Positions 34,201-46,030 of a stretch of 64,000 nt of DNA are shown here, in pieces. A program made the position numbers and the translations under genes. Each line of letters opens with the position of its first letter. The stretch's first letter is position 1. Below the pieces are notes generated by a model. The model worked only from the letters and a program-made list of their open reading frames with translations. It had not been told where the DNA came from and searched no databases. This stretch comes from Gaeumannomyces sp. JS-464 (Eukaryota; Ascomycota; Sordariomycetes; Magnaporthales; Magnaporthaceae), in contig NGZR01000007.1 of NCBI GenBank assembly GCA_002197995.1, forward strand, positions 640,399 through 704,398, given 5' to 3'.

Positions 34201-36182
34201 GTGCTCGCCAGAGTCAGCCTGAAAGGGAGGCTAAGCAGGACGAAAAGAAACGTTGCAGCCAAAATCGAGGCCGCCCAGCTGATGAGATCGGTCTAGAGAA
34301 CATTGCGCGATCCTGGCCGTGCAAAACCGGCCTGACGCTGCTTCCGATAGGGTAACATGGGTCGCACATTTTGTCCCAGCAGCAGGCGTGCGTATGCGTG
34401 GGCCAAATTTCACAGGGACGGATGCAGCCCGATGCACGGGTCCCCCCAGCAGCGCGAAGCCAGGCCAAGGCCCTCCCAGCCGTGGTTGGCTGTTTGGAAA
34501 GGCGCCCCCTGTTTCAAGACGGAAGCGCAGCAGCAGGTTCTCTTCTCCTTCTCCGTTTGGCCCCACCACAATGAATGCGCTCGCCGAGGCAGCGACGTGG
34601 GGGAGCGCGAACCGGTGACTGGTTGGCGAAGAAGAAAAGGCAATGCAGCACGGTTGGAGATCGACAGGGCATCGACGGCACGACGGCATCAAAATGCGGG
34701 ATGGCAGCAGACAGCACCTATGCGGTGCACTGTTCACGAACCGCCAGGCTCAGGGGATGGATGGGTTGGATGTAAATTAGGAATCTGGGAGTGGATGGGA
34801 CCCTTCATTGACGCTGCCGATCATTGGGTCAAGCTCCGTCTGGTCCCAAGGTGGGTGATTGATTTGGGTTGGCAAATTTGATTCGCTCGCCCAGCAGTGC
34901 CAACCCTGCCACGAAATGCAGGGAGGCCAGCGCCCAGCACCCAGGGAACGCGTGGTGGCTGTCCTCGCAGGTGGTCGGACGATGCATGCAAATCTGGGCA
35001 AGACCACCCACGAGATCTTGTGGCATGCCACACAACAGCCAGCAGGCCTGGGCGATGGCAGCCACCGTGGTAGAAGCGTGTGGGTGTCTCTGGCCTGCGT
35101 GCCACTGTCCGACACGAAAACGGCAAGAGGCTGGGGTGCAAATGCGCAAATCCCGGCTCCATAATCTTCGTGTCACGCCGCCACGAAGACGAGGTATGGT
35201 TGTTATGGAGGCGCATGTCCCTGGTCAGCGCGACCGACGATGCATCTACATTCAGAAGGCAGAAAGTCGACGAGACGGAAAGGGCGCGCAAGCAGGTAGC
35301 AACACAAGGGGGCGCATCCTACTGCGGGCGCGTGTGTCATTTCGTATTCCAGGCCCCCATTGGCGCCGCGTGCATACTCATCTCATAATTGCTGGGCTGG
35401 GGCTTCGGCTGGGCGCGGCGGGCCAGCTCGGCGGGCGGCGTGCCTGTTAGGCCAACGGGTGCTGACCGCAGCGTTGATGCCAATACTCAATCAAACCACA
35501 ATGTCTCGACACCAGCGCCTTCCCGCGCGGCCCTAGTCCGCATTTGGGCGGCTGGGAGGGGCCTGTCAGCAGGGAATCCCAGCCAGCTCCACCACCCTGG
35601 TCTTGCCTCCGTGCCTCGCTCGTTTTGCGTCCTTCCCCGAGACTCCTTGTCGCTGCGGTCGGCGCCTGCCCTCGCGTGCGCTGGGCTGAAGTCTGGGCAC
35701 CCCCTGAGGCTGCAGGCAGGAGAGACAGCCGGTGATCCAATCTGCGTCCACCTCGATGGCAAGCGCCAGCCCCAAATAAAGGCACGGCCTCTCGACAGCA
35801 GCCCCAGGACCTTCCTTCAATTCTCCTCCCTCCCCATCATCACTTTCCGTGTTGAGACACTTCTCAGAGGAAACTCTATCTAGACCTATTAATACGGTTC
35901 TACTTTGCATCTTCTTCCTTCTCACCTTCTGTCTCTCGTTTGCAGAACTTTTGACCTCACCACTGTCGCTAATTCCCCTTTTTCCCAACGCCCCTTCCGC
36001 GCCCTTTTGGACCCTGAAAGTCAGCCGGCCAACCAGCAACAAAAACACACCTCGCCGTCTGTTTTTGCCCTCGACTTTTCAGAACCCGACACACCACAAC
36101 AACTCCAGCATCTTTGCTCGACTTGCTTATCGACAACTTTTTGCAACCCGTTATACATAGAGCAGTCTTCACTACAGCCGCT
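31239..36182. other. 4.9-kb intergenic region between esterase and GH16 genes
   Basis: The divergent upstream regions of two genes. The left end carries the esterase TATA box; the right end (35770-36182) is a pyrimidine-rich leader with a CAAATAAAG element near 35772. The middle holds only short overlapping frames without a recognisable domain, and no transposon or RNA gene was seen. Confidence 0.5.
31362..31370 (-). promoter_or_regulatory. TATA box for the carboxylesterase gene
   Basis: A TATATATA element lies about 125 nt upstream of the ATG at 31238, in the orientation of the esterase gene (the motif is palindromic). Confidence 0.55.
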
Positions 36183-37377
36183 ATGTTCACCAAGACCATC
36201 TCCGCGGGCCTCCTGGCCCTCCTGGCCTCCACGGCCTCGGCCCAGACGCACTCCGACTGCAAGCCCACCGAGAAGGACTGCCCTCCCGACCCCGCCCTGG
36301 GCAAGTCCCTGACCATCGACTACACTAAGGGTGCCGACAAGTCAGGCTTCTTCAAGATGCTCGACGGCACCTCGCTCGAGTACGACGGCAGCAAGGGCGC
36401 CGTCTTCAAGATCGCTACCGAGGGCAACGCCCCCACTCTCGTCTCCAAGGAGTACATCTTCTTCGGCAAGCTCGAGGTTGAGCTTCAGGCAGCCCCTGGC
36501 GTTGGCATCGTGACCAGCGTTGTCCTGCAGTCTGACGACCTTGACGAGATCGACTGGGTAAGTGGCGTTGATCCTGACAGGTCGGATTTATAAGTAAAGT
36601 ATCAGTGACGACTAACTTATGCGTTTTCTCTCAACAGGAGTGGGTCGGCGGTGACAACACCCAGGTCCAGAGCAACTACTTCTCCAAGGGCGACACCACG
36701 ACCTACGACCGTGGTGGCAAGCACCCCGTCAACAACCCGTTGGCTCGTTCCATAAGTACACCATCGACTGGACCAAGGACTACGTCAAGTGGATCGTCGA
36801 CGGCAACGTCGTCCGTGAGCTTAAGTACGCGGATGCCAAGGGCGGTGCTACCTTCCCCCAGACTCCCTGCCAGATCCGTGTTGGCACCTGGGTCGCCGGC
36901 CGTAAGGATGCTTCGCCCGGCACTGTCGAGTGGGCCGGTGGCTTCGCCAACTTCGCCAACGGTCCCTTCCTGGGCTACTACAAGTCGATCGCCGTGACCG
37001 ACTACGCCACCGGCGCCACCTCGTACGTCTACGGCGACCGCTCCGGCACCTACCAGAGCATTATCGTCAAGAAGGACGGCGACAAGGATGAGAGCAGCAG
37101 CTCCAGCAGCTCGTCGTCCAAGCCCTCCAGCACCTCTAGCTCGTCGAGCTCCACCAGCTCTGCCCAGACTACTGGCATGAACTCGACCAGCAGCGCATCG
37201 ACCCCCTCGCGGACTGGCACCAGCTCCAGCGGCTCCAGCTCTAGCGGCGCTTCCGGCACCACTGCCGGCGCCGGCGCTGCCACCAGCCGCCCCGCTGCCC
37301 CCAGCTCCGGCTTCGTCACCCTGCCCAACCTGTTCATGGTTGGTGCCGCTTCTGTTCTTGGCTTCCTGGCCCTGTAA
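36183..37377 (+). CDS. Crh-family GH16 cell-wall glucanosyltransferase, GPI-anchored, with a frameshift
   Basis: Two exons, 36183-36557 and 36638-37377, separated by an 80-nt intron with a CTAAC branch site. Signal peptide residues 1-20 (ending ASA), then a short Cys-containing segment (CKPTEKDCPPD) and a GH16 beta-jelly-roll. The catalytic motif is DEIDW|EWVG: E122 is the expected nucleophile, D124 the assisting Asp and E126 the acid/base. The intron falls exactly between W125 and E126. Crh proteins (yeast Crh1/Utr2 family) act outside the membrane and link chitin to beta-1,6/1,3-glucan. The C-terminus has a long Ser/Thr-rich stalk followed by a hydrophobic tail (LFMVGAASVLGFLAL), as in GPI-anchored wall proteins. 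At 36736-36738 one C has been lost from a C run: the frame switches between KHPVNNP and SFHKYTIDWTKDYVKW. With it restored the protein is 371 residues, the normal size. An in-frame ATG upstream (36114) lies in the leader and is not favoured, because the signal peptide starts at 36183. Confidence 0.93.
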
Positions 37378-38264
37378 ATTACTCTAGGAAACTAAAGTGG
37401 GCGAGTTTGTGTGATAAATCAAGCATTTCTTATCTGTTCGGAGGCTTCTTCTTCCCTGTACCTTTTTCCCAGGGTCTGGTTCTTGGCTCATTATGAAGGA
37501 AACGGCGCCAAGCTCAAGGTGACCGTCGAGCCCGTTCCACTTTGCAGTTTTTTGTCTATACCACAATAGAGCACAATTGAACGAGTTGTTTTTTTAATAT
37601 TCCTGATTCCCCATTATCAAGATCCCGGAAGAGATGTGCCGGGAACACTACATGTAGTCCACGCGCCGCCATCCCGATGACCTTGAGGCTCCGCCGTGCA
37701 TGGCCGTTTTCTAGGCCGCCTGTACAAGGGTGTCTTAACTGGACAACACAGGCCTTGGCCATTCGATCAGCCGCAACTGAATTCCAAAGAGTGGCAGGTG
37801 AGGCAATTGGCCAATTGGCGAAGAGCTGCCCACTGTTTGAAGGCGTGAAGACCCTCAAGCTACTCGAACGTTCGACCAATTGCGCTTGGTCATGCCCTGT
37901 GACGGACCCAAATCTATGCCGATCATGCAAGGTTGGGCGACCGGGCGGGCTGCCAATGCATGCGGATGAAGATGGATGGACCCCTCATCGACCGAACGGC
38001 GACGCCCGCCTAGAGATCGAAATGCGATGGTGTGGATGATGTCAACTGAATTTCCTTCGCGCCCTCCCCCGTCCGTCTCGTCCCACAGAAGGGGCACGTC
38101 ACACCCGCGAGGGGCCAAGTGTTTCGTTCCGATAAAAAAAAGCACTCGCTCCCCGTCACGGCACGGCGAGTTCGGATCGCCCACCATCGCGACATAATAA
38201 TTTCCCGGATCTCATCTAGGCAAGCAAGTTCCCTCCTTCAGAGCAGCTGCATTACCAGACCAAC
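37378..38264. other. Intergenic region between GH16 and 5S rRNA genes
   Basis: About 0.9 kb containing the 3' untranslated region of the GH16 gene and the upstream flank of the 5S gene. No additional gene is seen. Confidence 0.5.
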
Positions 38265-38382
38265 ACATACGACCATACCCACTGGAATATACGGGATCCC
38301 GTCCGCTCTCCCTAGTCAAACCAGTGAGAGCTGAACTAGTACTCAGGTGGGTGACCACTGGGGAATCCTCGGTGTTGTATGT
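38265..38382 (+). rRNA. 5S rRNA gene (dispersed copy)
   Basis: The 118-nt segment begins ACATACGACCATACCCACTG and ends GGTGTTGTATGT; the two ends pair to form helix I. It carries the conserved GGGATCCCGTCCGCTCTCC segment and the GGTGGGTGACCACTGGG block of the 3' internal promoter region. T-runs immediately downstream (38382-38386 and 38391-38395, within a duplicated TTTTTAATG) are suitable Pol III terminators. Single 5S copies scattered among protein genes are the rule in filamentous ascomycetes. The central part (GGAATATACGG and CTAGTCAAACCAGTGAGAGC) differs from the fungal form I remember, which has AAGCCAGTGAGGGC; the changes look like C-to-T/G-to-A transitions, so this copy may be diverged or inactive. 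The identification as 5S-derived is secure. Confidence 0.88.
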
Positions 38383-38625
38383 TTTTAATGTTTTTAATGC
38401 CGCCGCCACTTGGACCCGAAGGACGCCAGATCCTTTTTTCTGCTTGCAACTGTCATTTATGGCCGTTGTCGAGCTGCTACTGGCAGGGGTCGTCAGAGAG
38501 CAACATATGAGTGTAGTTCTACGACCAGAGCCGAAGGCTCTCAATATCAAGAAACTCGAGAGTCGTCAGTTAGCTGACTACAGAAATTGGATAGAGCCAG
38601 AGGATCAGCAATCATTACAGGAGAC

Positions 38626-38665
<40 letters not shown>

Positions 38666-38707
38666 TCAGACAGCTCCCTCAGTCCAGAAGAAACAACAAA
38701 TACGGCC
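38383..38707. other. Short intergenic spacer with a T37 run
   Basis: It holds the 5S terminator region and the promoter/leader of the oxidoreductase gene. A run of 37 T (38628-38664) ends only 43 nt before that gene's ATG. Confidence 0.6.
38628..38664. repeat. T37 homopolymer
   Basis: Thirty-seven consecutive T on the plus strand, directly upstream of the Gfo/Idh/MocA gene and 246 nt after the end of the 5S gene. Confidence 0.9.
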
Positions 38708-40165
<1,458 letters not shown>

Positions 40166-40534
40166 TGGCTGTCGCCACGTTTGTCGAAACGTCAAGGGCC
40201 GGCCGGAGCGAAGGGGTGGTGAGGTCTGGGCCCGCGTGTGAAACGCCGAAAAGGTGTGGCGATAGTGCCGGAACATAAATTGCACAGAGCTGGAGCTATC
40301 ACCAAGTATTTGGGCTGCCCCCTTTTCTCCCCGACTACATGTATAGGCTTAGCATTCATGTCGATGATCCCATGCGTCCATCCCAGCCTCCTGAGGCGTC
40401 TGTAAGCCAACCAACCCAACACCGACCAATGCAGAACGACAAATGAAAAGAAACGGCGTGGGAAATCCCGATGCGCTTTTGCAGATAGCCACCGCTCCCG
40501 CTGTCTATCAGGCCACCCGCCTGTACATGCACCC
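40166..40534. other. Convergent 3' intergenic spacer
   Basis: 370 bp between the oxidoreductase (plus) and the DOMON-b561 gene (minus). No gene is seen. Confidence 0.6.
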
Positions 40535-42325
40535 TCACACCAGCTCCCTCGGGTGCTGCCTAGAGCCCAACTCCATCCCGCCCTGCTCTTTGTTGCTCGA
40601 GCCGTCGGCGCCGCCACCGCCGCGGCCTTTCATGAGCCCGCGCAGGCCCGAGAAGCCAAACACACCCTGGCCGCCGCGTGAGGCAGCCGGAGGGGGCGGC
40701 GCCGCCGTGGCGCCGGCCGAGGTGCCCATGGGGTAGGGCTGGCGCCAGGGCTCCTGGGTGTACGACGGCGGGGCGTCGTCGGCCGGCTGCTGCGACTTGC
40801 GGCCAAAGAGGCGCCTGCGCAGAAACCCCTTGAGGAAGAGCAGCGCGGTGCTGATGAGGACGACGGCGAGGGCGAGCGGTGCCAGGATACTAGTTTGCCC
40901 GTGCGGTCAGCTCCACAACATCCTCCTAGTGTTGATGAGCAGGTTTTAAGGGGGGGCGGATTTTACTTACAAGTTGTAGCCAGGCGAGAGAGCAAACTGA
41001 AAGCCACTGGGAATTTTCAAACAGTCACTGCGTTAGCCGTAGCCGTCGCTCGGTAGGGGATACTCCGGGGAACTGGACTCACACAAAGCCGTTGACAATG
41101 CCCAAGACCATGACGGTCCGCCCTAGCCAGATGTGCACGGGGCGGAGGTTGAAGGTTTTCTTCGGGATAGGGACCTCGACTTGCGACTTGCTCTTGTGGT
41201 AGTTTCTGTGGTGCAGGAAGCCAATCACGAACTGGGCGAAGAGGAAGATGAAAACGAGGATGCCGATGACTTGGTGGGCAGAGTTGAAATCCTTGGACTA
41301 GATAAAGAACACCACATTGTTAGCAAAGGCTACCGCCGGCCCTCTCAGCCACAAATGGAGTTCAGGGGCAAGTCACAGCACTCACTCGGTTGTACTTCCC
41401 GCTAACGTGGATGCCGAGCCGAAGCCGATAATGATGCCGACGATGGCGATGCCTGGTTGATGCCGTGCGGGCGCACCCACTCGCCGACGCGCAGCATGAG
41501 CACGCCAAGCGGCAGCAGGCCGACGAAGCAGAAGACCATGACGACGGCGTGCGCCATGGCGGCCCAGTCGCGCTTGCCGGTCCTGGAGACGTCGCCGAGC
41601 GCGGCCCCGACGCTCTTGCCGGTCGCCGCCGCGTTCAGCACCGGCGCGTCGACAGCAGCGGCGCCGGCACCGCCCGCGGCCGTCGCGGCGCGCACGTCGA
41701 GCGTGAAGGAGCCGAAGGAGCGGTGCAGCTTGAGCGCCGCGGCCGCGTCGTCGCTGCGGAAGAAGGACGGTCCGGCGCCATAGATGCACGGCAGGGCGGA
41801 CGCGCCGACGTCGAGCGAGCCGCCGCCCGGCCAGCGCCGGCAGTTGCTGCAGCGGGCGCGGTAGACGAGCGTGCCGTTGACGAAGCCGGTCCCGGGCAGG
41901 GCCGTCACGCGCAGGTCCGGGTAGGGGGTCGGCTCGGCGCGGCCGCGGGTCGCGAGGCGCGGCGAGAAGGTCACGTTGGCGCCGTCCGAGGACGCGTACA
42001 CCATCAGGATCAGCGGGTTGCCCGACATGGTCGACGAGCCCAGGCCGACGGCGGCCCAGCCGCCCGAGGACTGGCCTGCCAGGGTGAAGTATATGTCGTC
42101 GGTCTTGGCCGAGCTGTCGGGGATCGTGATGCCGAACGCGAGCTCCTGGTTCGGCGAGACGAAGATGGACTGCCGGAGCGACCCTGGCGAAGGGGTTGCT
42201 GTGGGTGTGGCGGTTGCGAATGTGCTGGGGCTGCTGCTGGAGCTGCTGCTGCTGCTGGACTGGGCGGCAGCCTGTGTGATGAGCGATGAGGCGGCTAGCG
42301 CCAGTATTCTCCGCTGGAAATGCAT
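40535..42325 (-). CDS. DOMON-cytochrome b561 membrane protein, with two frameshifts
   Basis: Four exons on the minus strand: 42325-41386, 41297-41083, 41006-40971 and 40889-40535 (stop TGA 40537-40535). A signal peptide and Ser/Thr-rich stretch precede a DOMON domain like the cytochrome domain of cellobiose dehydrogenase (residues about 55-215: DDIYFTLAGQSSGGWAAVGLG, LMVYASSDGANVTFSPR, LKLHRSFGSFTLD). Then comes a five-helix b561-type region: MAHAVVMVFCFVGLLPLGVLM, GINQ...AIVGIIIGFGS, HQVIGILVFIFLFAQFVIGF, HIWLGRTVMVLGIVNGFVG and LALAVVLISTALLFL. Helix-associated His residues (MAHA, HQVIG, VHIW) are likely haem ligands. The tail is Gly/Pro-rich and cytoplasmic. Such proteins pass electrons across the plasma membrane to extracellular acceptors. 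Exon 1 has two single-G losses, at about 41452 (between HGINQ and AIVGII) and at 41413-41415 (between GFGS and HVSGKYNR). Restoring them gives 515 residues and correct splice phases. Confidence 0.88.
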
Positions 42326-42760
42326 CTTCGAGGTGATCTGATTAGGTGTAATATCGTGGATTATTGGCTTCACGGAAACGTGAGGACATCCAAGGACAAA
42401 AGAAAGAAAGGGCAGTCGCTTGTTCAACCGTGGACTAGCCACGGGCTCAAAGGTTCGTCGAGCACAACCAGAGTTGGACCTCGGAGGATCACTTGACTTG
42501 GTAAAGAGAGCGAACGACACCACACACACGTGCACTTGGTTCTTGCTGGATACCGAGATAACGAGACCCAGGGCGAGCAAACACAGGCAGCAGCAGGCCA
42601 GCGACGGCCACCCATATATCAATGATTGCACCCCAAAACCGCCCGCCAGCCTCGGCGACCTGTCAGATGAACGATCGCCAATTGGCACTGCTTGCTTTAC
42701 CCAAATAGAAACCCGCATTGCGACCCCTCGCGGCAATCCCAGATCGTCTTGGGCGCAATC

Positions 42761-42792
<32 letters not shown>

Positions 42793-43470
42793 TCTCACTT
42801 GCGTGGCCTCCCATTCCCCTTTCGCAACAGAAGGGCGCGTCGCCGGGGCCTGTCGCGATGGTGGTTGGCCCTGTAGCCGCCAACCCCAAATCTCTTGGAA
42901 CCTTCTGCGTTGCGGGCGCGAAGGGTTCATGTCAAAAAAACGTGGGCGCCAAAGATAAAACGACGCTGATTGGCCCCCAGCCCCCCTGACCGGATTGCCC
43001 AATTGGATTGCCCCTCCACCCTTTCATTCTCCTCCTCCTCCTCCCCAAGCGAATACCAAGCGGGCCTCTCCGGCGCAGCTGACGTCGGCGGGTAGCGGTG
43101 CATCCAGCCCCCAATTCCGTTCTATCCGGGCTTGGCGTTCATGGCCCCGGGTTCGCTGCGCTTGTGCCGCCGGTGTGCCGTCGCCTGTCCATATCTGGCC
43201 AGGAGCTTGCGCGGCCACCCAGCCGACGTAGCAGCGCCAAAGTTCTAAGCCCTTCCCTAGAAGCCGAAGGCAGCGTCTCTCCTGGTCGTCGGTGTCACGG
43301 GAACATCTCGACATCATCACTATCGGTGCAGTTCGAATGATAGGCCCTTTAGACTTACGACGAGGGCTTTCTTTCTAGTGCAGGTAACTTGTCTACGGAA
43401 AAACCAACCGCTGACTCACAGGACACAAAAGACAAACAGCAGCAAGGGCTGAAGAGGATGGGAAATGATT
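42326..43470. other. Intergenic region upstream of DOMON-b561 gene with a CA repeat
   Basis: 1.1 kb containing the promoter of the DOMON-b561 gene and the 3' flank of the thioesterase gene. A CA repeat of about 29 bp lies at 42761-42789. No gene is seen. Confidence 0.5.
42761..42789. repeat. CA dinucleotide microsatellite
   Basis: Fourteen and a half CA units. Confidence 0.9.
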
Positions 43471-44121
43471 TTACAGCTTGCCTTTCAGCTGTGCTGTTCG
43501 AGCCATTTGTCCGTCCTCCTTGACGAGGATGCGCTCCAGGCCCCGGCGGAGGACGTCGTTCAAGCCCTCGGCGCAGGGCCTCCCCGTAGGACGGTCGACA
43601 AAGACCTGCACGAACTCGCCGACCGCCCTCACCTTGTCCACGCCCTTCTCGAAGAGAGCAATCTCGTAGGTGACGCTCGTCCTGCCGAGCTTGTTCACCC
43701 GCATTGCCAGCTCAGCCACGGCCGGGAAGCTGATGGAACCCTACGAAAATGCATGTGTATGTGTATGTGTGTGTTGCATGTCAGCGACGGCCAGAACCTC
43801 GGCCTGGGGGAGGGCGGGCACTGACGAAATAGTCGTTGTGGGAATGGACCACCATGCCGTGCTGCGGCGAGCGCGTCGGCTCCAGGCCGCAGAATTGCAT
43901 CAAGTACGTGTTGATTATGGCGTCGTAGCTTTGGCGGCTCCCTCGTCAGCAATTGGCCCCTGGGTGGTTCAGTAGAAAAGGGATCCCACGGACAGTTGGA
44001 TATAGGTCGCGTTGTTCATGTGTGCATATTGGTCGTTATCGGCCCATCTCGTGCGGTACTCCAGAGTGAACGGGTAGTCGTCCCGAGTCCGTTGTTTGAG
44101 AACCTCATAGCTTGCTGTCAT
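43471..44121 (-). CDS. Hotdog-fold acyl-CoA thioesterase-like protein (4HBT type)
   Basis: Three exons on the minus strand: 44121-43994, 43928-43826 and 43740-43471, encoding 166 residues without any frame break. The start of the fold reads FTLEYRTRWADNDQYAHMNNATYIQL; the DxD...H.NN motif is the active-site signature of 4-hydroxybenzoyl-CoA thioesterase-like proteins. The central helix continues YDAIINTYLMQFCGLEP, followed by HGMVVHSHNDYF and the strands LAMRVNKLGRTSVTYEIALFE and AVGEFVQVFVDR. Fungal members are predicted to hydrolyse acyl-CoA; the acyl chain is unknown, and no clear targeting peptide is seen. Intron 1 (43993-43929, 66 nt less one) uses a weak donor GTCCGT but has a CTGAC branch site and restores the conserved phase; intron 2 uses GTCAGT and contains a CATACACATACACA repeat. 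It is divergent from the pseudouridine synthase gene, with start codons 460 bp apart. Confidence 0.85.
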
Positions 44122-44580
44122 GTTGCCTTCCTGGGTCGGCAGCGGTGCGTTCGCCGGTTTCTAAGGACGTCGCTGTCGCCGTCTAGTCCAAGCGTATCGA
44201 AGCTACGGGCGCGTCCTGCCGGCTGCACGTGATGGATGGCCTGCTTCGCGCTCTCAGTTAATCACTCGTGCTCAGGGTTATATTGCCGCTCGCGACCGCC
44301 ATTTTTTTGGGGGATGCCAAGCCCGTGTGGTTGACTGCTGAAATCCATGCATGCCCCCTCGTTTTCAGTTCTCTATTGACGTCGTTGAAGCTGGGACTCG
44401 TTCCGGTCCTTCTGGGCCCGCTATTGCACTCTATCCCCGGTGGTCCCACGCCCCAGCAGTCTCTCAGCAATCATCCGGACTCCCGGACTGGTTGGAAGGC
44501 TGAAAATCCCGGCAGCTCCGGCATCCGTCTCGCGGGCCCTAGTACTGCCCTCGCTGCGCGGGGGTCTTCTCGGGCGCGCC
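44122..44580. promoter_or_regulatory. Divergent promoter region, thioesterase and pseudouridine synthase
   Basis: A 459-bp interval between two divergent start codons. It must hold both promoters if the models are right. No clear TATA box was found for either gene. Confidence 0.45.
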
Positions 44581-46030
44581 ATGGCATCCAGCCCGGCAGG
44601 GCCCGCAGCCGGGTCCACGGAACCGGCGGCGGCGGCGGCGGCAGCGGCAGCGGCAGCGGTGAACACGGCCACGGCCACAGCCGCTCCTGCGGCCTCGTCG
44701 GCTGCAGCACCCGCATCGACCCCCATAGCGATGCCCGCCGCCAACATGGCCGCCTCCGTATGTCATCGAGGATGGCCTGCGGCGGGTTGCTCCATACCAC
44801 TTTGTTTACAACACCTGGTGCAAAGAGCGGTGGCGCGGAAGGGCGCTGATCGAGATCTTCGAGACCGAGTTCAGAGACAGGCCCGTCGAGTACTACAGGA
44901 TGTGCATGGAGAAGGGCGCCGTCCTGGTCAACGGCAAAATGGTCGGCCCGGAGCATATCGTCAAGAACGGCGAGCTGATATCTCACATCTGCCATCGCCA
45001 TGAGCCGCCCGTCACGGCGGAGCCCGTGCAGATTCTCGACGAGAACGACGAGATGATTGTCATTGACAAGCCGTCTGGCATCCCCGTCCACCCAGCCGGG
45101 AGGTACAACTTCAACTCGGTCGTCGAGATCCTGAAATCCCAGCGGACCCAGGACTTCAAGGCGTACCCTTGCAACCGTCTGGACAGGCTCACGAGCGGCA
45201 TCATGTTCATCGCCAAGAACTCCAAGGCCGCCGAGAGGCTCGGGTCCAGATTCGGGCAAGGACCGTCCGGAAGGAGTATGTTGCCCGCGTCATCGGGCGC
45301 TTCCCCGACGGCGAAGTCGTCTGCAACCAACCCATCCTCTCGATATCCCCCAAGCTGGCTGAACCGGGTGAGGGCCAACGGCCGACCGTCGCGCACCGTG
45401 GTTCAAGAGGCTGGCATACTACCCTCCGCAGCAGCCGGCGTCCAGCGATGGCAAGACGCCGGGCGAGGGGAGCAGGCCGTGGAGGGGCAAAGAGGGATAC
45501 TCCATCGTGCGCTGCTTGCCCGTCACCGGCAGGACACACCAACTGAGAGTTCACCTCCAGCACCTCGGCCACCCCATCGAGAACGACCCCATATATGCCA
45601 ACTACAAGGTTGGGGCATCGACCTGGGGGCCGACGACGCTGATGCCAGCCTCAACAGCGACGAGGACATCGTCTCCCGCCTCTCGCGCATGGGCAAGGAG
45701 GACGTTGCCGACGCAGTGGCGTACTACGACGAGATGGTGGACGAGTACTACAAGAAGAAGGCCGAGAAGATGTCCGGGGAGCTGTGCGAGGTCTGCGATA
45801 CGCCATTGTACACCGATCCCGGCCTCCACGAGCTCACGCTGTGGCTTCACAGCCTGCGATACGAGGACGCCGCAGACGGGGCCTGGAGCTACTCCAGTAC
45901 CCTCCCGAAATGGGCCATGCCACCAGAGGGAATGAATGGTCCCACCGATGTTGGCGGCATGGAGGACCTTGTTGGGGCGGTGAGAGACACCAATCCGGAG
46001 CTCGCATCGTCGTCAGCGGCCGCCCGGTGA
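44581..46030 (+). CDS. RluA-family tRNA pseudouridine synthase (Pus9/Rib2 type), with five frame breaks
   Basis: After an Ala-rich N-terminus, the conserved protein starts [19 protein letters not shown], continues [20 protein letters not shown] and an S4-like segment ([20 protein letters not shown]), then [29 protein letters not shown] and the catalytic motif [10 protein letters not shown], whose second Asp-containing RLD is the active site. Later segments are [35 protein letters not shown] and the C-terminal CEVCD...[19 protein letters not shown] instead of HRLD is typical of the Pus8/Pus9/Rib2 branch; no deaminase domain follows, so tRNA U32 pseudouridylation is the likely role. The frame changes at about 44753, 45246, 45357, 45400 and 45610 (net five bases short), yet every piece is conserved; with them corrected the protein is 484 residues. 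The start could alternatively be the ATG at 44746. A highly conserved tRNA-modifying enzyme is an unlikely pseudogene, so sequence error is favoured. Confidence 0.85.
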
